NCBI RefSeq assembly: GCF_003369915.1
Contig: NC_046674.1
Location: 4,836,001 to 4,900,000, forward strand
Source: Drosophila miranda
Lineage: Eukaryota; Arthropoda; Insecta; Diptera; Drosophilidae
DNA: 64,000 nucleotides
Direction: 5' to 3'
Positions 24,632 through 39,600 of this stretch are shown here, one piece after another; positions within the stretch are counted from its first letter, which is position 1; each line of letters begins with the position of its first letter. A program made the position numbers and the translations under genes. The notes beneath the pieces were generated by a model. That model was not told the DNA's origin, made no database searches, and saw nothing but the letters and a program-made list of their open reading frames with translations.

Positions 24632-27600
24632 ATGAGGGAGCAAAAGCAAACAAAAGTTTGTCATTCATAGATGAAATGCCAGGGACAGGGCCAGGGACAG
24701 GGACGGGCGACAGGCGACAGCGACAGCATTAATTAAACAATTATAAAACGCAAATAAAATCAAAAGAAACAAAACATTTTATGGTTATAGTGTGGCACCC
24801 CCCCCCCCCCCCCAAACCCCCTCCCCCCGCCGCCCAAAACGCGTATCAGTAGAACGCCAAAAAATTATTGTCACGACTACATTAAAAATCACTCAACCGT
24901 TGTCTCGTGTGCCAATTTCTGTTGTTCTCCTCCCCTTCCATCCCCATCTCCACCCTTTGTTACCCTTGCAAAAATGCTGTCCCACCACTCAGGAGGCACC
25001 CCCCACTCCATGCCCCCATGGTGTTCATTTAAATCACATAAAAATCAAACAACAAACCAAAATAGAACTAAAGCCAGTTTTATTCCTTCGTTTTTCCATG
25101 TTAATGTTCTCTTGCGGGTCTCTTTTCTATTTTTATGTGACGCTCCATCGTTCTTTATGTTAATTGATTCAAGTTTTATAAGTTTTTAATGAAACCAACC
25201 TGAACTTGGGCTCCAACGAACGTCACAGCAAATTGGAGTGGGAGAAACCAGAATTGAACCCCTTGGACCTCCACGAGTACCTTGAAAGGGGCTTAGTTTT
25301 GTGTCAAAGGCTTGGATAATATCAGGAAAGCTTTGGTAGTCATCGAGGTGGGAATACTCTTTCGAAGGGGACCAAATCTCCGCCCAGAGAGGAGCACAAG
25401 TCTCCAGGAGATTTCAAAAGGAACTGCAATCGAATGGCATTTGAATTCGCTTTCAATCGAACCCACCGCCGAATTCCTCGGATTATTCATGCCTCTGGTA
25501 TTTGTTAATAATCTTTTTGAACAAAATAAAGCCATCCGCTTAATTTATGCAAAATCCTCATCATAACTCAATGCGACACCGAATCTCGAACTCTAAGACA
25601 AACACAAGCCACTTTTTCGGTCGATCATTTGACAAATGACAATCTTAATAATGATAATACCAGTAGCCAGGCATCCCCCCCCTCTCCCCACCCCTCCACC
25701 GATCGGCGGTGATTGTTTTTATTGTCCGAACATCTCCATCTCCGAACAGCTGTAATGCGGATGGGGCCCTGCGGCATGGAAATTGATGGCCCATTCAAAA
25801 GAAATTAAAAATTCATCGTTTTTGTTTTTTCAACAGAATTGAATAATTTTTGACGTGAATTGTGTATGGCAGGCGTTTAATTGGGAGTTTTAAGAGGAAA
25901 ACAAACAATTGGGGAAGCTTTAAATACCAGGAAAAATCGAAGGGGCACGAGCCACATCACGTGTGCAGGGGGGAGGCGGGGGGTGCAGGGCAAAGGAGCC
26001 TCCTTGAGGTTCAAGAACCTCTCCATTAGTTGTGCGGCATGCAAAAGTTTATGGCCAAGGAGCTTGGGGGATAATTACAACCAAAGGACAACGAAGAACG
26101 GGGGCGGACAATGGTCATGACATGTGGCAGGCGACAGAGGCGACACAGGCGCCAGTCGACGGCGGCGGCTATGGTGGAATCGCGTGTCTCCGGCGGCCGC
26201 TCCCAGCTGTGAAAAATGGGTCGCGCGTGACAAAGTTTCCGGGACGGGGGGGCAACACCAGAGGCAGGGGCCTGGACCGGACAAATCCGGCTAAAATCAA
26301 TAGCAAACACGCAAATACTTAAGCCCCTTAATCAGCAGCGGTCGAATCAGGTCTTCAAGATACGATATACGCTGTACGATGTACGCTGTGCGATGTATTT
26401 CGCCAGAATTTTTCGTTTTTGGCTACCAGGAATTTTGGCCAGCCCAGAGATCCGCTTGCGAGCCCGAACCTAGTTTGGTGTTGACTGTTTTTTGTGTGGG
26501 CGGGATTTTGCATGAAATACATTTCGCAATGCTTGAAAAAACAAAGAAGCTGCCTGTGGAAAAACGTACATACATACGTTCGATCGAAATGCGAAAAGTC
26601 AACAAAAGTCGTGTAAACAAGAGCGTTCGTGCTCGTGTTCGTGTCAATCTCTGGCACGACAGCTGCCCCCCGGTGGCACTGTACTTTCGTGCTGGTGTTT
26701 GCACAAAATCCTCAAAATCCACTTTAAATTGTGGAAAATGTTTAATTAAACGAATGAAAAGGCTACTTTCCTAAAGGCCTTTGAATTTCCTTTACTTTTG
26801 TGGTGATTTGTACTCAGGATCGGGTAAAAGTAAACCCCAACAAGTCTAGAGCAAGTACAATTCACGTAGCATCGCACACGTCGATGCCTTTGGCATGCAA
26901 ATCGCCTTTCAAATGATGAACGATTGCACTTAATTGCTGTGCTTTAATGATTGAGAGCCCTTAAATGGACTCAACTCTGCCAAATCGAATCGCTGGGATT
27001 CGGTATTCGAATCAGCTGCGAAGGCACACGAACCCCGTCTTATGTTTCGAGTTGTTTCAGTGATTCGGAATGATTCGAATCCGACTGAAGGAGGAACGCA
27101 TTAAAGGGGCAGGCTGCGGATTCAAGCAGGACAGGGCTCTGGCACCTGTGAGGACCATCACTGGGCACACATCCCTTCGAAAGATGTAGAACCCAAAGCC
27201 AACCTTTTGATGGTTTCCGATACAATTTTTTTTAGGGTAAAAGTGCTGCCAATCAACATATAATCCCTGCGATTCCCATTGAAAATCCCATTCCCATTTT
27301 CGTCTATCATTTCGTGTTCTGTTTAATTGGGGGAATACCATAATGCATTGCAGTGCACATTGCACTTTTAAGCAGCAGTTGCATGTAGTTTTTTTTTTTC
27401 GTTACATTTTTGATTGTGGAACAGCTACTACTTCTATATACACATAAAGAGGTAACATATAATATACTAGAATATAAGGGTACACATAAAAAAGCATTGT
27501 AAAAACGATATAAACAATAATGTGTAGGTGTAGGTGTTTTGCGGTTGCACAGCAGCAGCTTCGTGTAAAAAAGAACTATATAAATAATAATACTTAACGT

Positions 27601-30600
27601 AGGCTTTAAAAATACAATTCAAAAAGGAACATATGCACAGAGCCACGTCTCCTTCTTCGGGTTCGTCTCCGTCTCCGTCTCCTCTTACATGTGTGGGAAA
27701 GTACAAAAAGATCTCAAGTATATAGTAGTATATATGGAAATACAAATACAAATATATATCACACACACACACACACACACATCCGCACGCACACACACTA
27801 CTACTATGTATATATAGTACAGATATCGACTAAAACACACACATATATAGGCATATCTGACTGACTGTTGCCCCTGGGGATTTAGGCCTTGATTTTGCGT
27901 CCCAATTTGGTGACGGCATACTTGCTGTGGCCCTCGCGTCCCGAGGAGCCGCCACTGCCGCCACCACTGCTGCCATGGCCATGGGCGGACTTGTGGCCGT
28001 GCTTGCCACCAATCCCGTTGTGCGAGGGCTTTGTGCGTGTCTCGAAAAGGACATCGGAGTCTGTCTCTGATTCCGTGAGTGAAGTAGTGCGGGAATCTGC
28101 GGAGGGGGAACGGGGGAAAGTTAGCTGCTGGCAGGGTAATAGAATTCCACTCCATAACTTACAATTGGCCGCCTCCTCATCCTGATTGCCTATCAGTGCA
28201 TATTTCTGCACTTTCTGCCGCAAGCGCGGCTTCTTCGACTGTCGGCAGGCGCAGGCGATGCCCCAGAAGACCCCCGACAGCAGCAGGCAGCCCACAATCA
28301 CGCCCACAAACACATACAATATGGACCAATCTGTAAGAGAGAGACTGAAGTAAGAAACGATACCCCTAAGGGAAACACAATCCATATAGCTACCGCAATT
28401 GGCCTCCTGATTGCTGAAGAAGTAGCCCGCTGACGGCATCCAAAAGGCCTCGCAGATGCAGGCGCGTGTCGCCGGGTTGCAGCTGCCGTGGCCGGAGCAG
28501 TTGTTCTGGCAGACGGTGGTGCGTATGTCCACGAACAGGGCACCCAGAATGGAGGCGTCCCTCTGGAGCTTGGCCCGCAGGAGCAGCTCCACATGCAGCG
28601 CATTCAGGGGCGTCGACTGCACACCTGTCACGTAGAACACAAGGACAGCCGCCTCCGTGTGCAGATCGTACTTGAGCTCTCGTATCTGTATCTTGTTGTC
28701 GTCGCCCAGCAGCAGCTGCAGCTTTTGCACGATGGAATCCAGCTCGGACTGAGAGATGACGGATATGCCCATGGGGAGGGTCATTTGCACGAGGTACATC
28801 AGCATCGGATCGGGGTGGACATTCACGCTGACGGTATCCGTGCTCGTCAGCCCCTGATCGTCGCTCACCGTCAGCTTGAAGACATAGCGGCCGTGCACGA
28901 GGTTCGTCAGCTGCAAGAAGGAGTCTTATATGAGTCGCACGTCCCATGCCAGAGGAGTGCGGGGCGGCCCGAACTTACAATCATCACGGGCTGCTTGTCG
29001 GTGTCTGCCACAATCATGCCCGCTGCCAGACTGTTGTCCTCCCGCGTCCACAGATACTTGACGACGGCCAAGTCATCCCAGGACTTCGAACCGTTCAAGT
29101 AGATGGCTGTGACAGGCATTGTGATGCTGTGGTCCCCGCCAGCATTGGCCACGGGCGGAGCATTGCGCTCTAGGGCGAGAATTCGGGGATTAGAAGGGTC
29201 CACAGATGACTTTTGCCTCGGTTCTTACCCTGCACAATCTTCACCCAAGTGGAGTCCGTGGCTGTGTTGTTGTTCTCATCGGAGACACTCAGCTGGAACT
29301 CGTAGAGGCCCAACGTGAGGCTGGTGGCGTTTGCCATCTGGTGGATAGAACAGGGATTAGTCTCGAGCGAGGGGAAACAGTCCGCTGGATGCTTTTACCG
29401 ATGTGTTGGACTTCAGAATCACTGCATTATTGGGTCCGTTGAGCTGCCTCCATTGATAGGTTTTGATGCCGATGTCGTCCTTGGACTCCGAGCCATTAAG
29501 CAGCACCCAGTTGATGGGCAGACTTGTGGTCTGCAAGGGCAACAGAAGTCAGATTGAGTGCAAGGGTGAAATAAAGACCTACTCCGGCTTACCGCGTTGG
29601 CACCCGCCTCCGCAATCGGCGGGGAATTCGTTGGTGGCTTCACAAACACGTGCACCTTGGCCGTGCTCGACTGGCCGCTGCCGTCGGTGACCTTCAGCAC
29701 AAAGGTGTACATCCCCTCCTCCAGGTTCGAGAGCTGGGCGTAGGGGGTCCTCGTGTTCTGCATGTCCACGGCCTTGGCCTCGTCGCTGGCGTCCTTGGTC
29801 CATTCCCAGGCCACAATCTCGTGATCGTCCGAGCTGGCAGTGCCGTTGAGGGTCACGTTGTTGTTCGGGAGGTACAGGATGACGGCGTCCCCGGCATTGG
29901 CCACCGGGGCATAGTCCGTTTCCTTGAGAACTGCGATTGTGGCTGTCGTCGAGTTGGTCACGTTGTTGGAGTCCGTGACCGTCAGCTTGAAGGTGTAGTT
30001 GCCCGGCGACGTGAGATCCAGCTGCAGCGTATTCACCTCCGGCAGCGAGGGCTGGTAGCCAATGGGTCCCGAAATGACCTCCCAGTGCCAGTTGGTAATC
30101 TTGTCATCGTCCGTGCTGGTGCTGCCATCGAGGATGGCGTTAGTGGAGGGCTGCCGGATGATCTGCTTCCCCGGCGAGATGATCACCTGCGGCGGCTGGT
30201 TGATGCGGTTCTCGGGCAGCACCGTCACATTGGCCGCCGCCTCGCCAAAGGTGCCATTGTCCCCCGTGACGGTGACCTTGAAGGTGTACAGTCCCTCGGA
30301 GAGATTCGAGAGCTTCACCTTGGACTTGCTCTGGTCCGAAATGGTGCCGTTCATCGGCCCCTTGGGCTGCGATATCAGCGTCCACAGATACTTGTACTTG
30401 GTGTCGCTCGTTTGCTCGTCCGGGACGGTGAAGGCGGCCAGCGTTACCTCCTGCTCGGGCAGGCGCACCTCCTTGGACATCACCGAGACCACAATGTCCT
30501 TGCTGGGCTCCGTTTTGGCTGCTGGCGCAGTGGACATCTCGGGGGAGTTCTCGCTGGCGGCGGCGGCCACTGCATCCTCCTGCTGCTGCTGCTGCTGCTG

Positions 30601-33600
30601 CTGCACAGCCTCGTTGCTGGTGAGATAGGCGCTGTAGGGAATGGCACGCATCACGCATTTCCGCTGCTTGTTCCAATCGAAGCCTCGGGGGCAGGTGCAC
30701 AGCCCCGTGGCGGCATTCGGATGGAGGGGCACGCACTGCTCTTGCGGTGGGCAGGGCGTCTCCAGGTCACAGGTCATGAACTTGCCATTCTGCGGCAGCT
30801 CCACGCCGCCAAAGTAATTGAGATCCTCGCTGGCCAGCACATCGTTCTCGTCCAGTTGATCGTGCAGCTGCTTCATGCGCTTGTCCGCCAAGGGGAAGTC
30901 CTCATCGTCGTAGGTGGGGGAGTCCTTTGGAGGTGCGGGGTTACTAGACGGTCTGATTTCAGTGAGCACTTTGTTTGGAGACTCACCTGGTTGCGTGGCA
31001 GGTAGCCCAGGCGACGGGGCTGCTTCCAGAAGTTGAGGGCTGCCGCCCCTTGGGCCGCCAGCTCGTCGTAGGGCAGAATCTCGGCGTTCTGCTTGGAGGC
31101 CTTCAGCAGCTGCGACCACGTGGCCGACTCCCCCAAGGGATTGACCAGCACCATCTGCACCTTCTCGTTGTTGCGCACCCGCTGCTTGGGCAGGCATCCC
31201 TCGTTGCTGCTGCAGCGGATGTGGAAGCACTTGCCGTGGAACACGAGCACCACGTTGCAGGCGCTCGTCTGGTTGCGTGACTTGTCGCAGCACGCCTGCA
31301 GGCAGTTCCAGAGGTAGGCCTCCTCCTCCAGGGGCTCCTCGGAGGCGACCTCGCCGCCGGGCTTGTACTCCTCGAAGACCCCAGCCTGCTGCTCGTCGCG
31401 CGGCGTGGCATTCTCAAAGACGTGGCGCAACATGCGAGGGCAAACACCAGTGCTGCTGCTGCTGCTGCCTGGTGGAGTCTCCGCGGCGGCGGCGGCGGCG
31501 GCGGCAGCGGCCGCAGAGCCCCCCGTCGCCAGCAGAGCATTTTGCGTCGTTACACCAGCCATGACGTCGGCATATGCTGACGCCATCGCCAGCAGCAGCC
31601 AGAAGAGCTGCCACACGCGTTTCTCCATGACCAATACGTGCCACACAGCTTTCCGTACGAGTTGCACACTTTTTCCTGCGCTTTTCTGCAATAATTTCCA
31701 CAAAAACCTAGTTTTTCTTCGGACGAACACAAACACAAAAAACACGAAAATTACACCACGCAAACAGCTGATTGTCGTTCTGCGCAGAAGCAGTGTTGTA
31801 AGCCGTCGCCAGGCGTTGTAGGTGTTGTCGGTGGGCGCCAGAGAGCGTTAGAGTTTCGAAGTTGCAGCTTTCGAAAGCTTTCTTTGCCGTTGCTTGGCAG
31901 CCGAACGATTCGTTGTACGCTCTTTTGCATTTGCATAAATTGCAAAAATATTGATCTTCCGTCCTGTTCTGTTCTGTTCTGTTCTCTGCCTGGCTTTTAA
32001 GGTCTCGTGCTGCCCACACGAACACGTTAACGTTTGCTGGTAGCGCGGCCCAGCCCCATAAAGAGCCAATAAATAAATCCTGCCCACGCGCCTCGAATCG
32101 AATCGAATCGAATCGCTGCAGAAGTTAATAACATTTCAAGCAAATAAACATAAATCAATGCATTGTGTTTATGTTAATATTTTCTGAATAAAAAACAATA
32201 TACAGAAAATCAAAGAAAATCCCAAAATCCAATGAAATCTGGGAGGGCTAGGGTCGGGTCGGGTCGGGTCGGGCCGGGCCGGTCGGAACTTTTGTTTGTT
32301 GTAGAAAAATCCCCCGAAAATCCCTGGTACTTAATTTCCACGGCCTTGCCTCTGACGTCTGCTGTTATTATCTAGATCTAGCGGCATTAGTTAACCAAAA
32401 ACAAAAACAACAATAAAGAACAATAGAAATGGATTTTATTGTAGGCAATACTTTTTTGCGGTTTCAGTAGGAGAAAAGTAGAGGCTACACTCACAAATCA
32501 TTGTTAAAGAATTCAGAATCTAATTAATATTTATTTTAATAGGAGTTCACATTTTTCTTATTTTATTACCGAGAAAAATGTGATCTCATATTTCCCATTT
32601 TATTACCGAGGTCTGCGAAAAAACAACCGTCTAAAAAAAGCCCACCACCACCCATTGCCTTATAGGGCAGAAACTATTTCTCACTTATAATAATTTATTT
32701 TAATTATTTTAATTTATTTTAAGGGGAATTCACATTTTTCCCATTTGTTTACCGAGATTTCCCCAGCAACAGATTTCCGATCAAACCCATTGCCTTACAA
32801 GGCACCAACTATTTCCCACTGATAATAACCGTTTTCTTTCTCTTTCTCCCGTGTTTCGTCCTTACAGATGACAGACTTCTCGGATAGCTCGCCCAGTGGG
32901 GTGCTGAGTCCAGCCTCTACATTGATAGAGAATTTCCACAAGAAGAACAGCTCCCCACAGCCCATCAGCGGCAGCAACAGCAACAGCAACAGCAACAGCA
33001 TCACTAGCACCACTCCCACCGCCATGAATGGCAATGGAGGAGGAGGAGTGCTTGTGGGATCGGGATCGGGATCGGGCAACACCAATGGTGGCCGACAGAT
33101 CAACACGAGTTCGAGTTCTTGCAGTAGTCTTAAGGAAACCTCCCATCAATCCACATCCACATCGCAGCAGGTAAGAACCGAATCGAAATCCAGTGGAGTG
33201 GAGTGGGGTACTACGCCACGATTAGACAAGAATGGTATCTGACGTAGCCTCTGGTCATCAGAGAGCTCCCAGATATCGTAATGGAAACGGGAGATATGGT
33301 AGAGAGCTGACCAGAGCCCCTATATTTAGCCCATTACTTAAGGAGGCCGCATAATCAAGCAACATTTTCGCAGTACCTGTGCTCCACCGATAAGCCTACT
33401 TAGAGGTTAACAGCCATTGATTGCCCTTCTCTTTTCTCGCCTACGATGTACTGGCATGCACGATCCACCCCCGATAAGATTATGCTGCTGCTTTAGCCAC
33501 CACACCCGCCTGATCGGCGACATCATGGCTGCTGTTTGAACAGAATCGTTATTACTCGCATTAATCACTCGAGTGTGAACAAAAACCATCAAAATTATAA

Positions 33601-36600
33601 GTGAATAATTCACAGAAATACACAAAATATACCAAACAAAAAAAGAGGAACGGATAATGGGGAACGAGGAACGAGGAATGAGGAAAACGTGCCGCTTGTG
33701 CCAATTGTTGTTTAAACAATTTTAACGATCTGTTAACAATTTATTTATGATTTTCTCTGTGTTTTTATGATTCGAATAGATTAGATATGTGCTTGGGTAT
33801 TCACCAGAATTTGCATAGTACTCATACGAGTGTTGCTTTTATCTAAAAAAACTTTCCCAAGTTTTGATAAGGAAGTTGCCAATCAGCGAGCAGAAGGAAA
33901 AATGTCCATCAAAAGATGACAGCTTTCGGCTGGGACCCCCCCAAAAATAGCCACTGACTTGGTCAAGCAGTATTTCCATTAATTTATGACTTTATCGCGG
34001 TAAACGATGGTGTAGTGCTCTCGTAATCAAAGTAAATACGAGTACTGATGCGAAAATAGTTGGCTTTTGTAATACGTTTATGACACACGTTAGAGGTCGG
34101 TCTCTGCTGGGGGCGGGGAGGAGCAGGAGGCGGGAGGGAAAGCATCTCCCTAGCACACACACACACACACACACACAGACGACTACCTTTTTCGTTGTTC
34201 TCCCACACTCTGTCTAGACGTCATCTCTCTCTCTCTTTCTGTTTGTCTGGCTGTGGGTCGTGCTTTATATATGGAGAATGAGTCATTTGCCGGCGGCACA
34301 CTTCGACGTAAGCACCGGTCGCAGATCCAGAGATTCACCCGTCCCCTCAAGCACCATCACCATCACCATCATCAGCATCAGATTCGCTTCAGATTCGCCT
34401 TAGACTCGCCTCGTGCTAAATTAGCCGTGGTTTATGGGGTTTTGGGGGCTCGGGGTTTATGGGGGTTATCTGCTTACATCCTGGTAGAGATCCAAGTTCA
34501 AACATTAAAAGTGTGATTTGCTCTAATCTATTAGGGACCGCATATAGTATAGTATTCATTCATCATATTCATTCATATTCATGTTCATATTCAATTGAAT
34601 AACACTCAAAATGTCCCTTGACTTTCGTCCGAATTGATTGTCTCAATGACTCGGAACGAAACGGGTGACAATTTTCGTTTTCTGGTGAAAAATGTGTTAT
34701 TTAAGTTGGTTTAAGAAACCGATTTAGCGATATGATTTGCCTGTTCGTAGAATTTGTTGAGGTAAGGCACAAGAAAATAAAATAATTATGGCCTGAAAAG
34801 CGGTGCTGTAGAAGGTATAGAAAATATAGAACATACAGAAGATTGGATGATCAATAAGAATTACAAAGAACCTCAGAGAAGACAATATATAACAAAAAGG
34901 GAAACAGCTATGATCGTGGAAATGTTAAGGAAAAGATCAATGACAGACAGCAGCTTTAATTATGCTAAAAGCCTTTTAAAATGCACTCAAGCCCCTATTA
35001 AACGACATAATAATAAAATTATTAGAAAATTCCAAGCGAATTCGTTAAACAATTATGCATCGATTAACACCTAATTATTCAAATATTCCGAAAAAAAAGT
35101 TAAACGGATATCGATTCAAAAATTCGCTGCCTCTCTTTCGCTGTGCCGCTGCCCTGTCTGTCTGTCTCTTTCGCACTCTTTGGGGGAAAAAGTACCGTGA
35201 TAATCAGAAAAGTAAACAACGCAAATTGAAATGAGAAAAAACGAGATACGATCTTCAACAAGCTGCCGATACAGCAACAACAAAGGCAGCAAATCAAAGC
35301 CAAGAGACTTGGAAACCGAACAGCCAAGCGGGTGAACGCGTTAATTAGAGAAGCAAAAGCTCTAAAACGTGAACACTACATACGGTGGTGGCGAGGGGGG
35401 GAGGCAGGCAGGCCGTAGTTGGTAGAATTATGGAAATGCAAATTATTCACAGCATAAATTAACGTCTAACACACACGCCCGTAGAAACCCTAAGGAGAGA
35501 GCGGGACACATAATTTGATTTCCTAGAATTACACACACGCACAGAGGGAGACTCTTGGGAGCACACACGGGCACGTTTCACTCTCGCCCTCTCCCGGTTA
35601 TCTCTCGAACGTATCACCCTCTCCCTCTAACTCGTGCCTCCTCTCCCGCTTGCCGATCGCCACTTTAAACTGGCGACAGGCAAGACGACGACAACAACGC
35701 CGCTAAAAAAAAGCTTCGGAAGCTTCCGCTGCTCCGCTGTTCTGCTGTTCTGCTGCTCTGCTGCTCTTAAGCTAGACATTTCTCGGCACGGCGCTCATTT
35801 TTATTTTAGTTAACGAAACGAACGAAACACAGCAGTGGCGACGCGCTAAGAAATTCAGGAAATACTCGAGCAAATAAGAGAAAAAAATCCACCAAACCAA
35901 AACCGAAACACCAATCCCCAAACACCTGAAACCCCAAACCGAAAGGCGGAATTGTTGTCGTTGTATTTTCCATTGCTAGCGTGTATGCCCCGCGAATCAA
36001 AATAATATATTAAATAATTACAAAACGAAGAAACGAAATCAATGCCCAAGGAATTCTGTCTTGGGCATTAACGAACCCAAAATCAAAAAAAAAAAAAAAA
36101 CAAAAACAAAAACGAACACTCTTTTGTTATCAGTATTGCGAAGAGGAATCAAACACACAAAATCGAAACGAACAAAAATAAAGGTGTACAACTTGTAAAA
36201 GCGGAAAACGTGAAAGAAATCAGCCCAAAAAAGAAATAAAATAAAATATATGTCTAGTACACATATAGTACATGTAGTATATTCTATTCCACAATTGCCG
36301 TGTGTGAGTGTGTGTGTGTGTGTGTGTGCAGTGTGTCTCTGATAAGCCCGCACTCATCCCAGGCTGATTATACTGCTATATGCCATAGGAATATATGCAC
36401 ATATGTGTGTCCGTGCTTTATCGAAACGCAGGCGTATACGTAATATGAAATTCAATTGAATTTCGCATACTTTTCCAAGAAGTTTTCCCCCGCACACTTG
36501 TGTGAGTGTGTGACAATCTCTTCACAAAAAGGTTAGTCCCGCAACATCATTCAGATAATTTCGTAAATGACGCAAAAATTGAAGAAAACAGAAAACAGAA

Positions 36601-39600
36601 AACACAACAATAACAATAGGTACTACATACATATTGAATATTGTAGAACGATGATATCTAATCTATTTGATTTCATGTCCAAACCAAACTCCCTGTAAGG
36701 AAAATATTTATTGATCAGTGTGTGGAGTGCTTGAAATTGTTACCTTACCTTGCCGCCTTGCCGCCTTACCGCCTTACCTTGCCGATAAGTTAATGTCAGG
36801 AAAGAATGTGATGTGCGATAGAAGAGGGCAATGTTTGCCTCTGGCTTTGGCCAACATGTCGCATGCGTAGTGCCATCCATTCGGAAATCGCTCTCGATTC
36901 CCATGTATTTGCACATGTTTTATTGCCACACCAGAAGAATGAGGAATGAATGCCATAATAAATGCGAACCAAACCCACACGATGATGGGGAGACTCAATT
37001 CAACTCGACTCGAGTCGAGACGACTCACGACAGATGAACTTGTTTGGTTTTAGCGGCATGGCACATCTTCTTGGCCAAAATTAGATTTGATTCGTAATTC
37101 GCCTGAACGAGCGTTTGTCAAAAATTCACGTAAACCTCGAGCTTTTCTGCAACAAAACCATAAATAGAAAAGTGTTTTGTCTGCTAGGTTTTTCCCAATA
37201 AGTTTATGAGTTAATTTATTTAAATTTGCTAAGAAACATATAGATAAATATATGCCCGAAAAGGGAATCAGTAAGTGGCGGGTCAATGACTTAAAGAACA
37301 AAGGAAAAGCTGCCTTCAAGGGTATCATCAATCGGTGATCATCAAATCTTTCAAATCAAATTAAAGTTTTTGCCATAAAGCATTTCCTTAATTATCAAAA
37401 ATATTTGAAAGGCCCATCCATCCATCTCTGGGGCAAGTGCCTAAGCCCGAAGCCAGACGAATGGAACACTCGTATATATAGTATGTCGATTCCAAAACAA
37501 ATGGCTCATTTGATTTATAAAGAGCCCGCTAAGCGCCCCCGGCCATAAAGATAGCGCCACACAGCAAAGAAAATAAAGCATATATCTACCATATACTATA
37601 TACCAAATAATATTTGAAGAGGGACTGAAATGTGGGTGTACGCAAGTCACCCACATTCCTTGCATATTTCTAGCCTTAGTTGTGGGCCAAAAATATGAAT
37701 TATTTATCATTCCGTCTCCTGTTCTTGTGGTTTTTTCGGCAGGTTGTCAATAGCAGCAGCAGCACTACGACGCGGGTGGAGAAGAAATCCCAGCGTCTGC
37801 ACCATCACATAACCTCCTCATCCTCCAGCTCATCCTCGACCACACAGGCACTGTCCACATCCTCGGAGATGAAGGCGGCGGCGGTCAAGCGAGATCTCAC
37901 AAACATACAAAAGTCCATGTCGGAAATCAACGACTTGGCCAACAGCGCAACAGCCACGCCCACGACAGCCATAATGCCCGGCAGCGGGCAGACGGCAACA
38001 GCCCGTCTCACGCCGGGCACACTCAAATCGGCCCATCCATCGATCGATGATCTCAGGGGTATGAGCAGTAAAGACAAGATCGAACAGCTCCAGAAGAAGT
38101 GGGTCCCAGCCGTCATCATCAATCCTTTTCGAAACAAAACTAAACGCCTCCTTTTGCAGACTTCGCGCCTCGTTGGAGAACCTCGTGGATGACGACGACG
38201 ACAGCAATGTGATCGTGACCCTGCCCGATGACGACGACTGCCCGCACAATCATTTTGGCAGCGGCCTCGACCTCTCACATCCCACGGCAGCGCAGCTGAG
38301 TGCCAGCAGTGGGCTGAGTGGCTCCAGCAAGACGATCGACACGATCAAGTTCCAGGAGAAGCGCATGAAAACGGAGTCCAAGACGAAGGTCGTCACCGAT
38401 GGCTACAGCTCCGAGCAGGCCACCAGCAACTCGGCGGAGATGAAGCGACTCCAGGCCGGGGACATAGACTACAAAGAGAACAAGGCTGCGTCGGCGATGA
38501 GGAATCGACTGGAGGTGGACGGCGTCAAAACGGAGGAGAATGCAGCTGTCATTAAGGTGAGTCTCCTAGAGCGGTCCCCGTGGTCCCAGCGGTGTCAGGG
38601 GGAATGGCATGGCATCTGGAATCAAAGCTAATAACCTGCTGCATTGAACCTGTCATTGAACCAGCCCCCAGAAATCTGTTGCCCTTTCTGTAGCGAAAAG
38701 CTTTCGCACAAAGCTTTCTGGCGTGTGTGTGTGGGGTGGGTGGGAGCGTAACAAAGGGGAGCGTGCAGGAGCAGCAACCCTTGAGGGTAGCTTTAGCTAA
38801 CTGTTAGACGGGCACTCCTTTCGGCTTTCAGTTGGAATTCCATCGCGTGCATGTTAAGGTCGCATAAGGGACACGCGCCAAGGCGTTAATGGAGTCCCAG
38901 TCCCAGTCCAAGTCCAAGTCCAAGTCCAAGTCCAAGTCCCAGTCCTGACCAGTGAAAACTCTCCCAAAACGAAAGTGAAAGTTTGGAACAAAGAAAATCA
39001 ATACACTGGCGCCAAAAAGCGGGCAATCGTTATGTGAAATGTTCCTAAACAAGTGCCTGCTCCTGCGGAGCAGCCCCCACTTCATGCGAAACTATTGCAA
39101 AACGAAGACAGGACCCAAGGAAAAAGCGCCAAGAAGCATGCTGAAAAGAGTTCAGGTACGAGGTACGTGGTACTCCTAACTGCCCTGCCGCCCCCCTGCA
39201 CAGATCGTTTTTGTTTGTGCCTCTGTTTTGGGTACACCTGTTACCCAGGGTTACGCGGAAAAACCACTCGCAGTTCGAGGGAATTTATCTAATCGGACGG
39301 TCGGCGAGGGCTTGCTGTATTACATCATTGATGATTTGTCTGGGGGTATATTAGCCTTAATCATTTTACGACGGCCTGATGAAATATTGCTGTCAAATGC
39401 GCCGCAATGATACGATATATGCCAAGGGTCAGAGTTCTTGTGTTTCTTATATGTAGAACGAACAGGTATTTTCAATGTATAACAGCTGGACAAAGTAAAA
39501 TAGCGCCCTAGACATGCGTATAACAGTTAAAAAAGTCATATTCTCAGTTAATAAAATCATTTTAAAGTGCGTAGAACAGTTCATAGAACAGCTTCAAAAC

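Larger units (their letters stand above)
18077..27400. other. large Ect4 intron, microsatellite-rich
   Basis: No supported gene in 9.3 kb. Simple repeats: AAGGG units (20736-20769), GATA (22431-22455), GGATC-like (24371-24414), AG (24597-24628), poly-C (24798-24813), and CT/GA tracts near 18435, 21875 and 23815. An isolated frame near 20878-21096 is the only stretch with slightly protein-like composition on both strands, and I cannot assign it. Confidence 0.6.

Noticed and set aside
29650..31005. 451-codon plus-strand frame
   Set aside because: Antisense of the PKD-repeat exon of the nested minus-strand gene. It crosses that gene's exon limits without splice signals of its own.
34253..34516. 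Possible extra first exon ([12 protein letters not shown], then a GTAAGC donor)
   Set aside because: The donor would leave phase 1, which does not fit the next Ect4 acceptor at 37743 (phase 0), and the His run downstream is a CAT/CAC repeat.
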